A stretch of 64,000 nt of DNA from Propionicimonas sp. (GTDB lineage: Bacteria; Actinomycetota; Actinomycetes; Propionibacteriales; Propionibacteriaceae): positions 62,001-126,000 of the forward strand of contig NZ_JARKPQ010000200.1 in NCBI RefSeq assembly GCF_029975155.1, read 5' to 3'. This document shows positions 29,395 through 37,503 of this stretch, in pieces; within the stretch, counting starts at the first letter, position 1; each line of letters begins with the position of its first letter. A program made the translations under genes and the position numbers. Below the pieces are notes generated by a model, which made no database searches, was not told where the DNA came from, and saw only the letters and a program-made list of their open reading frames with translations.

Positions 29395-30036
29395 ATGCGT
29401 CGGGTGACCCCGCTGTTGCTGGTAGCCACAGGTTATGCCGGCTACCGGGCGGTGCGCTGGATGAACCACTGGGGAGCGAGCGAGGACGAGATCGGAGCGC
29501 CCTATCCCGGGGACGAACTGATCGACTCCCCCGCCGACCAGACGACCATGGCGGTCACGGTGGCCGCACCCCCGGAGCGGATCTGGAGTTGGCTGGTGCA
29601 GATCGGCCAGGACCGCGGCGGCATGTACAGCTACGACGGCCTGGAGCAGGCGATCGGCCTGGACATCCACTCGGCCACCACGATCAACCCCGCCTGGCAG
29701 CACCTCGAGGCCGGCGACCGCGTCCAGTTGGTGCCCCCGGGCTGGGCGCCGCTGCCCGACGGCTACGCCTTCGAGGTCTCCTTCGTCGATCCACCGCACA
29801 CCCTGGTACTGCGGCAGGGTCCGCCGGACCATCCCTGGAACGGGGTCTGGACGTTCGCCGTCCGTCCGGTTGGACCCAACCTGTGCCGGCTGATCTCCCG
29901 CACGAGGACCCAGCGCAAGCCGGGCGTCGGCGAGGCCGCGTTGCGAGCGCTGACCTCCCTCGGCATCCCGATCACCTGGCTGATGACCCGCAGGATGCTG
30001 CTCACGCTCAAGGAGCGGGCGGAACAGCCCGGCTAA
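29395..30036 (+). CDS. SRPBCC superfamily protein with N-terminal membrane anchor
   Basis: 213 aa: an N-terminal hydrophobic stretch (VTPLLLVATGYAGYRAVRWM) followed by a START/SRPBCC-type ligand-binding fold (VTVAAPPERIWSWLVQIGQDRGGMYSYDGLEQ, then WTFAVRPVGPNLCRLISRTRT). These helix-grip folds bind hydrophobic ligands; no ligand can be predicted. A TAGCCT -10 lies at 29365-29370 and a good Shine-Dalgarno GGAGAGGAG precedes ATG 29395. It is followed at 9 nt by the ACT protein, whose own -10 box overlaps this stop codon. Confidence 0.8.
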   Translation: MRRVTPLLLVATGYAGYRAVRWMNHWGASEDEIGAPYPGDELIDSPADQTTMAVTVAAPPERIWSWLVQIGQDRGGMYSYDGLEQAIGLDIHSATTINPAWQHLEAGDRVQLVPPGWAPLPDGYAFEVSFVDPPHTLVLRQGPPDHPWNGVWTFAVRPVGPNLCRLISRTRTQRKPGVGEAALRALTSLGIPITWLMTRRMLLTLKERAEQPG

Positions 30037-30045
30037 GCTGCCGGC

Positions 30046-30561
30046 GTGTCCACTCTCGTACTGACGGTCGTCGGCGACGATCGGGCCGGCCTGGTCGCCG
30101 CCCTGGCGGACGCGGTGTCCGCCCACGGCGGCAACTGGGAGCACAGCCAGCTGGCCGAACTCGCCGGGACGTTCGCCGGCATCGTCGTGGTCTCCGTCCC
30201 CGATGACCGGGTGAGCGCTCTGACTTCTGCCCTCGCCGGATTGGACGGGTTGCTGAAGGTCACCGTCCATCCGGGGACGGAGTTCGTGGCCGCCATCGAG
30301 CCGCAGGAGATCGCGATCACCGTGCTCGGAAACGACCATCCCGGGATCGTCCGGGACATCTCCGCCGTGCTCGGCCGCCACGGAGCGAGCATCGAGTCGC
30401 TCACCAGCGAGGCCCGTGAGGCCCCGATGTCGGGTGGACGCCTGTTCGAGGCGCAGGTGGTCGCCAGACTGCCTCGGGACGCCGAGCCGGCCGCGGTCAA
30501 GGCCGACCTCGAGCGGCTGGCCGCCGAGATCCTGGTGGACATCACCCTCGATCTGCCCTGA
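30046..30561 (+). CDS. Tandem ACT-domain protein (GcvR-like)
   Basis: 171 aa made of two ACT domains: VLTVVGDDRAGLVAALADAVSAHGGNW at the N-terminus and ITVLGNDHPGIVRDISAVLGRHGASIESL in the second half. The arrangement matches the glycine-cleavage regulator-like (GcvR) family, which binds amino acids and lacks its own DNA-binding domain. GTG 30046 lies 6 nt after TAAGCT (30034-30039), which itself spans the preceding stop codon, so a leaderless transcript is likely. Confidence 0.85.
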   Translation: MSTLVLTVVGDDRAGLVAALADAVSAHGGNWEHSQLAELAGTFAGIVVVSVPDDRVSALTSALAGLDGLLKVTVHPGTEFVAAIEPQEIAITVLGNDHPGIVRDISAVLGRHGASIESLTSEAREAPMSGGRLFEAQVVARLPRDAEPAAVKADLERLAAEILVDITLDLP

Positions 30562-30597
30562 TTCACTCGCCGTCCCGGCCTGCCCGCTCCGACAGCC

Positions 30598-30630
30598 CGG
30601 GCGTGCAGGCCGGGAGGAATTGCACGCCCG
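30598..30630. repeat. Inverted repeat CGGGCGTGCA / TGCACGCCCG
   Basis: 10-bp perfect arms (30598-30607, 30621-30630) with a 13-nt loop after the ACT gene; a likely terminator. It is followed by an inverted family C repeat at 30695-30740. Confidence 0.65.
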
Positions 30631-30694
30631 ATGGCCACACGTGGCGCGTCGGGGGTAGTTGAGAGCATCGAGAGTGCATGTCCGCAGGCGGCCG

Positions 30695-30740
30695 GACCCT
30701 TCGTGACGGCCGTTCGTTCGCACGGCCTCCTCAGGGAGCG
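30695..30740. repeat. Dispersed repeat family C, inverted orientation
   Basis: GACCCTTCGTGACG at the left and CCTCCTCAGGGAGCG at the right are the reverse complement of the family C layout seen at 2661-2709. No gene is visible between 30562 and 30815. Confidence 0.6.
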
Positions 30741-30815
30741 CCGGGTGACGTCGCTCGGACGCGAATCGCCCGCCGTCCCTGTTGCGGGCCGGCGGGCGAG
30801 ACGTGTGGTGGTGGG

Positions 30816-30965
30816 TCAGCTGATGTTGAAGATGCTGACTCCGCCCGGCCCCACGAGAAGGCCGACGACGATCAGCACAATGCCCCACAGAATCTGCTTC
30901 CGGACGATCGCGAAGATGCCGGAAATAACCAGGATCGCTGCGAGGATCCACAGCAGAGTAGCCAT
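30816..30965 (-). CDS. GPGG-motif small membrane protein
   Basis: A 49-residue membrane peptide. It starts at ATG 30965 with GGAGGGAGGG upstream: MATLLWILAAILVISGIFAI, a short basic turn (VRKQ), a second hydrophobic segment ILWGIVLIVVGLLV, then the motif GPGG and VSIFNIS. The two transmembrane helices and GPGG turn are a recognisable actinobacterial small-protein pattern of unknown function. It is 29 nt downstream of the CsbD gene and probably in the same stress-regulated transcript. Confidence 0.85.
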   Translation of the reverse strand: MATLLWILAAILVISGIFAIVRKQILWGIVLIVVGLLVGPGGVSIFNIS

Positions 30966-30994
30966 CGAGGCCCTCCCTCCCCTTCCGTGATGAA

Positions 30995-31168
30995 TTACTT
31001 CTTGAAAGCGTCCTTGACGTTCTCGCCGGCCTGCTTCACGTCCGCCGCAACCTGATCGGCCTTGCCCTCAGCCTCGAGCCGCTCGTCGTCGGTGAGCTTG
31101 CCCCAGCCTTCCTTGACCTTGCCCTTGGCGTCCTGGGCGGCGTTCTTGACCTTGTCGTCGATACCCAT
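30995..31168 (-). CDS. CsbD family stress-response protein
   Basis: 57-aa hydrophilic helical protein, MGIDDKVKNAAQDAKGKVKE followed by GWGKLTDDERLEAEGKADQ, the standard CsbD pattern. The start is ATG 31168 with AGGAGG 9 nt upstream; the in-frame ATG 31177 abuts the ribosome binding site and is unlikely. CsbD proteins are general-stress (SigB) regulon members whose biochemical role is unknown. A SigB/SigF-type promoter lies just upstream and the matching sigma factor gene is adjacent. Confidence 0.92.
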   Translation of the reverse strand: MGIDDKVKNAAQDAKGKVKEGWGKLTDDERLEAEGKADQVAADVKQAGENVKDAFKK

Positions 31169-31209
31169 TTTCGACATCCTCCTGCTCGTTCTGTGATTGC
31201 GATATTCGG

Positions 31210-31235
31210 TTACCCGCCGCCTCGGGCGGATAAAC
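31210..31235 (-). promoter_or_regulatory. SigB/SigF-type promoter for CsbD
   Basis: On the minus strand, GTTT (31235-31232), a 16-nt spacer and GGGTAA (31215-31210) match the GTTT-N14-17-GGGTA(T/A) consensus of actinobacterial general-stress sigma factors. The leader is about 35 nt. Confidence 0.7.
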
Positions 31236-31254
31236 CCCCGCGGGCTCGAAGCGC

Positions 31255-32061
31255 TCAGCCGGCCAGGCTCTCGTCCTCGGTGAGAGCGTCCCGGGCACGG
31301 TCGAGGCTGCGGCGGAGAATGCGGGAGACCTGCATCTGGGACACGCCCAGCCGGCGGCCGATCTCCGCCTGCGTGCAGCCCTCCTCGAACCGCCACTTCA
31401 GCACGAGGCGCTCCCGCCGGCTCAGGCCGGCGAGTGCTCGCTGCAGCGCGAGGCGATCGATCAACTGGTCGGTGCCGCCGTCCTCGGCAAGGGTGGCCCC
31501 GAAGGTCGCGCCGGAGTCGGCGTCCAGCGGGGCGTCCAGCGACCACGGCCGGTAGCTGCCGTCCGAGGCGGTGGCCTCGCGGACGAGGCTCGCGTCCACC
31601 CCGAGTTCGGAGACCAGCTCGCCGGTCGTCGCCCGGCGGCCGAGACGCTGTTCGAGCTGCTGGCCCTGGCGGCTGGCGCGGGCGCGGAGCTCCTGGATCC
31701 GCCGGGGCGGCCGCACCATCCAGCAGTGGTCGCGGAAGTGTCGCTTGATCTCACCGGTGATCGTCGGGACGGCGAAGGCGACGAAGCTGCGCCCCTCCTC
31801 CGGGCGGAACCGCCGGACGGCGAGCAGCAGCGCCATCCGCGCGACCTGGACCAGGTCGTCCCGGTCGGCGCCCCGGTTGGCGTAGCGGTTGGCGAGCGCG
31901 TCGCACAGGCCGAGGTTCAGCTCGACGAGCTGTGCGGTGAGGTCTGCCCGCTCGGATTCCGCGGTGCAGTCGGCGAGCCGCGTGAGGAGTTCCTCCGTGT
32001 GCAGTTCGCGGGTGGTGGAAGCGGTGGTGACGCTGGATGCGGACGCAATGCCACGTGCCAT
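31255..32061 (-). CDS. SigB/SigF/SigG-type RNA polymerase sigma factor
   Basis: 268-aa group 3 sigma factor. Region 2: LNLGLCDALANRYANRGADRDDLVQVARMALLLAVRRFRPEEG-like helices, with the core-binding VAFAVPTITGEIKRHFRDHCW. Region 3: PPRRIQELRARASR. Region 4: LSRRERLVLKWRFEEGCTQAEIGRRLGVSQMQVSRILRRSL. ATG 32061 is chosen for its GAAAGGAG site and because upstream residues are not sigma-like. No anti-sigma or anti-anti-sigma gene is adjacent, so control is not visible here. It probably drives the CsbD/GPGG genes and possibly dps. Confidence 0.92.
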   Translation of the reverse strand: MARGIASASSVTTASTTRELHTEELLTRLADCTAESERADLTAQLVELNLGLCDALANRYANRGADRDDLVQVARMALLLAVRRFRPEEGRSFVAFAVPTITGEIKRHFRDHCWMVRPPRRIQELRARASRQGQQLEQRLGRRATTGELVSELGVDASLVREATASDGSYRPWSLDAPLDADSGATFGATLAEDGGTDQLIDRLALQRALAGLSRRERLVLKWRFEEGCTQAEIGRRLGVSQMQVSRILRRSLDRARDALTEDESLAG

Positions 32062-32250
32062 CGTCGTCTCCTTTCGGAGTGGACGCCGGAGTCGGCACGT
32101 GGTTTGACCGCTCTGACTCCTTCGAGGCTCGCAGAGTCGTCGCGTCCGGGTCAATGGGCGGAAAGGGCACCTCCCGTGGATACCGACTGCGGTCATACGC
32201 AATTGCGCGCAAGCCGGAGGGGGCATAGTGGAAGCACTGAGGTGAGGACC

Positions 32251-35085
32251 ATGGCTGCCACCGCGTCATCCCCGCTGACTGGACGCGACTGGGACCCGTC
32301 GCTCGTGCCGGCGGGTGATGCGGCCGAGCGCCTGGTCACCGACGCCGACGCCGGCCTCACCGCTGCGGACGCCGCGTCCCGGCTCGTCGCACACGGCCCG
32401 AACGTGTTGCGCTCCGCTCCCCCGACGCCGCTCTGGCGGCGGATCCTGCGCCAGTTCGCCGACCCGTTGGTGTACCTGCTGCTGGTCGCCGTGGCGATCT
32501 CCCTGGTCGCATGGGTGGCCGAGGGTGCCCACGGCTGGCCGGTCGACGTGCTCGCGATCCTGGCGATCCTGGTCGCCAACGCCGTGATCGGGCTCGTCCA
32601 GGAGCAGCGTGCCGCCGATGCGGTGGCGGCGCTGGCCCGGCTGACCGCCGCGTCCGCCACAGTGGTCAGGGACGGCCGGCTGCACCAGGTGCGCGCGGAC
32701 GACCTCGTCCCCGGCGACCTGCTCGAACTCGCCGAGGGCGATGCGGTCGGCGCGGACGCCCGGCTGGTCGTCTGCAGCGGACTGCGAGTGCTGGAGGCCG
32801 CGCTCACCGGGGAGAGCGAGGCGGTGTCGAAGGATCCCGCGCCACTCGCGGCGCCCGCGGGAGTGGGCGACCGGCTCAACATGGTGTTCCGCGGTACGGC
32901 GGTCGTGCAGGGGTCCGGACGGGCGGTGGTCACCGCGACCGGCATGGACACCGAGGTCGGCGGCATCGCCGAGCTGCTGGAGGCCACGCTCGAGGAACCC
33001 AGTCCGCTGCAGCGCGACCTGGCCAGGGTGTCGCGGCTGCTGGGCATCACCGTGGTGGCGATCGCCGTCCTGGTGATGGCTGTGACCGCGCTGCTGAACG
33101 GCGTCCACGACCTGCGGGACGCGGTCACCGTCCTGCTGCTCGGCGTCTCGCTCGCGGTGGCCGCCGTGCCGGAGGGGCTGCCGGCGATCCTGTCCGTCGT
33201 GCTGGCGATCGGCGTGCAGCGGATGGCGACGCGGGGTGCGGTGGTGAAGCACCTGCACTCGGTGGAGACGCTCGGCTGCGCGACCGTGATCGCGTCCGAC
33301 AAGACCGGGACGCTCACCCGGAACGAGATGACCGTGCAGCGAGTGCTGACCGCGTCCGGGGAGGTGCGGCTGACCGGCACCGGGTACCGCGCGGACGGTG
33401 AGCCGAAGGCCGTCTCGGGCGACCTTGGCGACCCGGCCCTGCGGGCGGAGGTCGAACTGGTGCTGCTCGGCGGGGCACTGGCCAACAACGCCGTCGTCAC
33501 CGAGGACACCGACGACGTGGAGGTGCACGGCGACCCCACCGAGGCGGCGTTCCTCGTGGCCGCGCGCAAGCTGGCCGGGCTGGAGGCAAGGGCGGACGCG
33601 TTCGAGCGCCGCGGCGAGATCTCGTTCACCGCCGAGCGGCGACTGATGTCGTCCGTGGGCTGGCACGGCCCGCTGGCCCGGCTCGGCATTGTCACCAAGG
33701 GTGCTGCCGACGTGCTGCTGGCGCGCTGCGTCGCCGTCCAGCACGGCGAGGAGGCCGTCCCCCTCACCGCTGCCGAGCGGGAGCGGATCACCGCCGGGAT
33801 CGACGGGCTGTCCGCGCAGGCCTATCGGGTGCTCGGCGTCGGCTACGCGTGGTTCTCCGCGGACGAGCACGACCGGGTGCTGGACCGGCTCGGCACCGAC
33901 GCGGCCGGCGAACTCGAGCAGGACCTGGTCTACGTCGGCGCCGTGGGCATTCTCGATCCGCCGCGTGCGGAGGCGCTGGACGCGATCGCGGAAGCGCAGC
34001 GCGCCGGCGTCCGCGTGCTGATGATCACCGGCGACCACCCGGCCACCGCCGCCCGGATCGCCACCGACCTCGGCATCTCCACTCCGGACCAGCCGGCCAC
34101 CACCGGTGCCCAGGTGGAGGGCGCGACCGCCGACTGGCTGGCCGACCGGGTCCGGAGCAGCCCGGTGTACGCGCGGGTGGCGCCCGCGCACAAGCTCGCC
34201 CTGGTGCGTGCGCTGCAGGCCGACGGCCAGGTGGTCGCGATGACCGGGGACGGGGTGAACGACGCCCCGGCGCTCAAGGCGGCCGACATCGGGGTGGCGA
34301 TGGGCCGCGGCGGCACCGAGGTGAGCCGCGAGGCGGCCGACATGGTGCTCGCCGACGACAACTTCGCCACGATCGTCGCCGCGGTGCGGGAGGGCCGGCG
34401 GATCTTCGCCAACATCGGCAAGTTCCTGCGCTACCTGCTGTCCTCGAACCTCGGCGAGGTGTGCACGGTGTTCGGCGGCGTGGTCTTCGCCGGCGCGCTC
34501 GGGCTCACCGCGGCCGGACCACAGGGGATCGTCGTGCCGCTGCTGGCCACTCAGATCCTGTGGATCAATCTCGTCACCGACTCCGCGCCCGCGCTGGCGA
34601 TGGGCATCGATCCGGAGGTCGAGGACGTGATGGCGCGGCCGCCGCGGCATCCGGGCGCACCGCTGATCGACGGCCGGACCTGGGCGTGGTTCTGCTGGCT
34701 GGGCGTGCTGATGGGGACGGTCACGCTGCTGACCATCGACCTGTTCCTCCCGGGCGGGCTGCTGCCCGGTGACGACTCGCTGACGGTCGCCCGGACGGCC
34801 GGCTTCACCACGCTGGTGTTCGCCCAGCTGTTCAACGCCTTCAACTCCCGCTCGCTGACCGCGTCGGCGTTCAGCCGGATGTTCGGCAACCGCTGGCTGT
34901 GGGCCGCGGCGGCGCTGGCGGTGGCTCTGCAGGTGGCCGTGGTGGAGGTGCCCTGGCTGCAGGCCGCGTTCGGCACCGCGTCGCTGGACAGCTGGCACTG
35001 GCTCGCGTGCGTCGCGATGGCGTCCGTGGTGCTGTGGGCGGAGGAGTTGCGCAAGCTCGCCGTCCGCCTGCTGTGGCGCCACTGA
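32251..35085 (+). CDS. P2-type cation-translocating ATPase (Ca2+/Mn2+ class)
   Basis: 944-aa P-type ATPase. Order: N-terminal cation ATPase domain (SRLVAHGPNVLRSAPPTPLWRRI), actuator motif LTGESEAV, M4 with VPEGLPAILSVVLAIG, phosphorylation site SDKTGTLTRNEMTV (Asp about 350), nucleotide-binding domain with FTAERRLMSSVG and KGAADVLL, hinge MTGDGVNDAPALKAADIGVAMG, and six C-terminal membrane helices. The PEGL in M4 and overall layout fit PacL/CtpF-like pumps; ion specificity is uncertain. ATG 32251 follows GAGGTGAGG. It is divergent from the sigma factor gene. Confidence 0.93.
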   Translation: MAATASSPLTGRDWDPSLVPAGDAAERLVTDADAGLTAADAASRLVAHGPNVLRSAPPTPLWRRILRQFADPLVYLLLVAVAISLVAWVAEGAHGWPVDVLAILAILVANAVIGLVQEQRAADAVAALARLTAASATVVRDGRLHQVRADDLVPGDLLELAEGDAVGADARLVVCSGLRVLEAALTGESEAVSKDPAPLAAPAGVGDRLNMVFRGTAVVQGSGRAVVTATGMDTEVGGIAELLEATLEEPSPLQRDLARVSRLLGITVVAIAVLVMAVTALLNGVHDLRDAVTVLLLGVSLAVAAVPEGLPAILSVVLAIGVQRMATRGAVVKHLHSVETLGCATVIASDKTGTLTRNEMTVQRVLTASGEVRLTGTGYRADGEPKAVSGDLGDPALRAEVELVLLGGALANNAVVTEDTDDVEVHGDPTEAAFLVAARKLAGLEARADAFERRGEISFTAERRLMSSVGWHGPLARLGIVTKGAADVLLARCVAVQHGEEAVPLTAAERERITAGIDGLSAQAYRVLGVGYAWFSADEHDRVLDRLGTDAAGELEQDLVYVGAVGILDPPRAEALDAIAEAQRAGVRVLMITGDHPATAARIATDLGISTPDQPATTGAQVEGATADWLADRVRSSPVYARVAPAHKLALVRALQADGQVVAMTGDGVNDAPALKAADIGVAMGRGGTEVSREAADMVLADDNFATIVAAVREGRRIFANIGKFLRYLLSSNLGEVCTVFGGVVFAGALGLTAAGPQGIVVPLLATQILWINLVTDSAPALAMGIDPEVEDVMARPPRHPGAPLIDGRTWAWFCWLGVLMGTVTLLTIDLFLPGGLLPGDDSLTVARTAGFTTLVFAQLFNAFNSRSLTASAFSRMFGNRWLWAAAALAVALQVAVVEVPWLQAAFGTASLDSWHWLACVAMASVVLWAEELRKLAVRLLWRH

Positions 35086-35120
35086 CCCGTGCCACGTCCG
35101 CCCCCCGCGTCCCTCACTGA

Positions 35121-35194
35121 CGCCGAACGCCTCCGTTCCGGTCATTCGCCCCACCCTGCGGTGGAGCGGTTGACCGGAACGGAGGCGTTCGGCG
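35121..35194. terminator. Long perfect hairpin between convergent genes
   Basis: 24-base arms (35121-35144, 35171-35194) are exact complements around a 26-nt loop containing a CCACC/GGTGG pair. The position between the ATPase and dps, which converge, suits bidirectional termination, but the stem is far longer than needed. Confidence 0.75.
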
Positions 35195-35214
35195 AGTGGG
35201 GGTGTGGTGGCCGG

Positions 35215-35733
35215 TCAGCCGGGGATGGCGCCGGCGGCGTTCTCCAGGTGGGCACGGATGAACCACTGGAACTTCTCCAGCTCCGCGGTGTGGTCGATCA
35301 GCAGGTCCTGGGTGACGAGGTCGAGCTCCTCGAGGTCCGCCAGCGCCTTGCGGTTGGACTCGATCACGCCGTCGTAGACCTTGTCGAGTTCCTCCAGGTG
35401 GGCCTGGACGGTGTCACGCCCCAGCTTGTAGTCCTCCCAGCTGCGGGTGGAGACGATCGCGCCCGGCGTCCCCTTCGGTGAGGCGCCCAGGGCCGCGATG
35501 CGCTCGGCGACCGCGTCCGCGAACAGCCGGACGAGGTCGACCTGCGGGTCGATCATCTCGTGGACTCCGATGAAGTTGGGGCCGACGACGTTCCAGTGCA
35601 CGTGCTTGAGGGTGAGGTGCAGGTCGCTGTAGCAGACGAGCCGCTCCCGCAGGATGGTCACGACCTGTGATGCCTGGTCGTTGGTCAGTCCGGGCAGGGT
35701 GAACCGGGTGGTCTTGGACTTGGCGTTCGCCAT
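35215..35733 (-). CDS. dps: Dps family DNA-binding/iron-storage protein
   Basis: 172-aa mini-ferritin. The ferroxidase ligands are in LHLTLKHVHWNVVGPNFIGVHEMIDPQVDLV (His, His-Trp, then Asp/Glu) and the four-helix bundle continues to DLLIDHTAELEKFQWFIRAHLE. It forms dodecamers that oxidise and store iron and protect DNA in oxidative stress. The short N-terminal extension MANAKSKTTRF is basic, consistent with DNA binding. ATG 35733 with AAGGAGCAGCC upstream. A possible stress-sigma promoter lies at 35773-35798. Confidence 0.95.
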   Translation of the reverse strand: MANAKSKTTRFTLPGLTNDQASQVVTILRERLVCYSDLHLTLKHVHWNVVGPNFIGVHEMIDPQVDLVRLFADAVAERIAALGASPKGTPGAIVSTRSWEDYKLGRDTVQAHLEELDKVYDGVIESNRKALADLEELDLVTQDLLIDHTAELEKFQWFIRAHLENAAGAIPG

Positions 35734-35772
35734 GGCTGCTCCTTGTCTGCGTGGTCACGTCTCCCGGCGCAG

Positions 35773-35798
35773 GTACCCCGTTGGGCGTGCGGATATGC
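35773..35798 (-). promoter_or_regulatory. Possible stress-sigma promoter of dps
   Basis: On the minus strand, GCAT (35798-35795), 16 nt, GGGTAC (35778-35773). The -10 fits the SigB/SigF consensus well; the -35 matches only in part. The spacing equals that of the CsbD promoter. Confidence 0.4.
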
Positions 35799-35818
35799 AG
35801 CGGGGACGCACGGCGGGG

Positions 35819-36316
35819 TCAGATCCCGTTGAGCACCGCCACCAGCCATACCCCGGACGCGGCCAGCGCGAGCCCGAGTTCGCCCAGCATCCCCAGCCCG
35901 GTGGCCTTCAGCGCGACCAGAGCGGACGCCCATGCGGCCGAGGCCGGCTGAGCGCTGCCGGCCCGGGAGAGCCGCAGGTACTCGGCGAGGAAGAGCCCTG
36001 CGGGGAAGAACAGCAGCAGGCCGATCACGGGCACGACGAAGAAGCCCACGATGCCGGCGACCCCCGCGACGACCATCGAACGTCCCGGCACACCGGCGGC
36101 CCGGGTGCGACGGGTGGCCAGCAACCAGGTGAGGACGGCCCCGGCCGCCAGCAGCACCAGCGCGATCGCGGCCACCAGCCACGCGGCCGGCGTCCCGGTG
36201 AGCGCCGCCCACACGACCACGGCGACCCCGATCAGGATCGAGCCGGGCAGCACCGGAATGACGATCCCGACCAGTCCCACCAGGATCGCGATCCCGACGA
36301 GCACCTCCAGCAGCAT
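35819..36316 (-). CDS. DUF456 family membrane protein
   Basis: 165-aa hydrophobic protein with about five membrane segments: MLLEVLVGIAILVGLVGIVI then PVLPGSILIGVAVVVWA, and the Gly-rich GRSMVVAGVAGIVGFFVVPVIGLLLFFPAGLFLAEYLR that marks DUF456. The function is unknown. ATG 36316 is preceded by GGAGG at 5 nt; the open frame upstream passes through the long inverted repeat at 36333-36391 and is not coding. Confidence 0.88.
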   Translation of the reverse strand: MLLEVLVGIAILVGLVGIVIPVLPGSILIGVAVVVWAALTGTPAAWLVAAIALVLLAAGAVLTWLLATRRTRAAGVPGRSMVVAGVAGIVGFFVVPVIGLLLFFPAGLFLAEYLRLSRAGSAQPASAAWASALVALKATGLGMLGELGLALAASGVWLVAVLNGI

Positions 36317-36332
36317 CCGTACCTCCAATATC

Positions 36333-36391
36333 GGGGACAGGTCCCATTCCCGTTCACCCACCGGGCCTGAACGGGAATGGGACCTGTCCCC
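36333..36391. repeat. Long perfect inverted repeat upstream of DUF456
   Basis: 24-base arms (36333-36356 and 36368-36391, starting GGGGACAGGTCCC) with an 11-nt loop, in the divergent gap between the DUF456 gene and cobT. It is the third such long hairpin in the window. Confidence 0.85.
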
Positions 36392-36447
36392 GGTCGTTCG
36401 GGTCTGCCACATAGTGTGCCCGGGGCATCCCAACGGGTCGGCGTCGT

Positions 36448-36453
36448 TAGGGT
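36448..36453 (+). promoter_or_regulatory. cobT -10 element (leaderless)
   Basis: TAGGGT at 36448-36453 ends 6 nt before the cobT GTG start at 36460, predicting transcription from the start codon itself. No cobalamin riboswitch fits in this gap. Confidence 0.5.
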
Positions 36454-36459
36454 GGGCGG

Positions 36460-37503
36460 GTGAACCTCGAGACCACCCGCACCCCCGTCAAGGCACCGAG
36501 CAACGAGGCGTACGCCGCCGCGCGCGCATTGAGCGATGGGCAGGCGAAGCCGCTGGGGGCACTCGGCGACCTGGAGGAGCTGGCCGCCTGGGTCGCGTCC
36601 TGCCAGGGCACCTGCCCGCCGCGGCAGCTGGACGACGTCCGCGTGGTCGTGTTCGCCGGCGACCACGGCGTCGCGGCGGACGGGGTGTCGGCCTATCCGG
36701 TGGAGATCACCCCGGCCATGGTCTACGGGATCGCCGCCGGGCATGCCGGGGTGTCTGCGCTGGCCGCGGCGAACGACGTCCGGGTGTCGATCTACGACCT
36801 CGGTGTCGCGGTCGACTTCCCAGACCTGCCGGCGGAGGTGAGCCGGTTCAAGGTGCGCCGCTCGTCCGGGGCGATCCACCTGGCCGACGCGCTCACCCGC
36901 GATGAGGTCGAGGCGGCCCTCGCCGCCGGTGACACCATCGCCGTCGAGCAGATCGCGGACGGCGCCCAACTCCTGATCGCCGGCGACCTCGGCATCGGCA
37001 ACACCACGATCGCGGCCGCGCTGATCGCGGCGACGCTCGGCGTCCCTGCCGCTGCGGTCACCGGACGCGGGACCGGCATCGACGACGGCGCGCTGGTGCA
37101 CAAGACCGCCCTGGTCGAGGCGGCGATCACCCGCGCCGGGGCCCGGGTCGCCGACCCGGTGGAGCGACTGGCCGCGCTCGGCGCCGCCGACTTCGCCGCC
37201 GCCGTCGGGTTCATCTCCGGCGCCGCCCGGCGTGGGGTGCCCGTGCTGCTGGACGGGGTGATCGCGGTCGCGGAGGCCCTCGTCGCCGAGGACTACGCGC
37301 CGGGCACGAAGGCGTGGCTGCGGGCCGGCCACCGTTCGACCGAGCCCGGGCAGGCGCTCGCGCTGGACCGCCTCGGGCTGAAGCCCCTGGTCGACTTCTC
37401 GATGCGCCTCGGCGAGGGCAGCGGCGCCGTGCTCGCGGTGCCGATGGTCCGCTCCGCGGTGGCCGCCCTCACCGGCATCGCCCAGCTCGCCGATCTGACG
37501 TGA
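36460..37503 (+). CDS. cobT: Nicotinate-nucleotide-dimethylbenzimidazole phosphoribosyltransferase
   Basis: Makes alpha-ribazole phosphate from dimethylbenzimidazole and NaMN for the lower loop of cobalamin. Motifs: FAGDHGVAADGVSAYP, AGDLGIGNTTIAAAL, AVTGRGTGIDD, GFISGAARRGVPVLLDG, and MRLGEGSGAVLA containing the conserved catalytic Glu. 347 aa, family length. GTG 36460 is the start, with a -10 6 nt upstream. cobS follows with overlapping stop/start. Confidence 0.95.
   Translation: MNLETTRTPVKAPSNEAYAAARALSDGQAKPLGALGDLEELAAWVASCQGTCPPRQLDDVRVVVFAGDHGVAADGVSAYPVEITPAMVYGIAAGHAGVSALAAANDVRVSIYDLGVAVDFPDLPAEVSRFKVRRSSGAIHLADALTRDEVEAALAAGDTIAVEQIADGAQLLIAGDLGIGNTTIAAALIAATLGVPAAAVTGRGTGIDDGALVHKTALVEAAITRAGARVADPVERLAALGAADFAAAVGFISGAARRGVPVLLDGVIAVAEALVAEDYAPGTKAWLRAGHRSTEPGQALALDRLGLKPLVDFSMRLGEGSGAVLAVPMVRSAVAALTGIAQLADLT

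Noticed and set aside
32266-35154. 962-codon minus-strand open frame opposite the P-type ATPase
   Set aside because: Same antisense artefact; no start signal, motif or plausible composition.
36392-36459. Cobalamin riboswitch upstream of cobT
   Set aside because: The gap is too short, has no B12-box-like sequence, and cobT appears leaderless.
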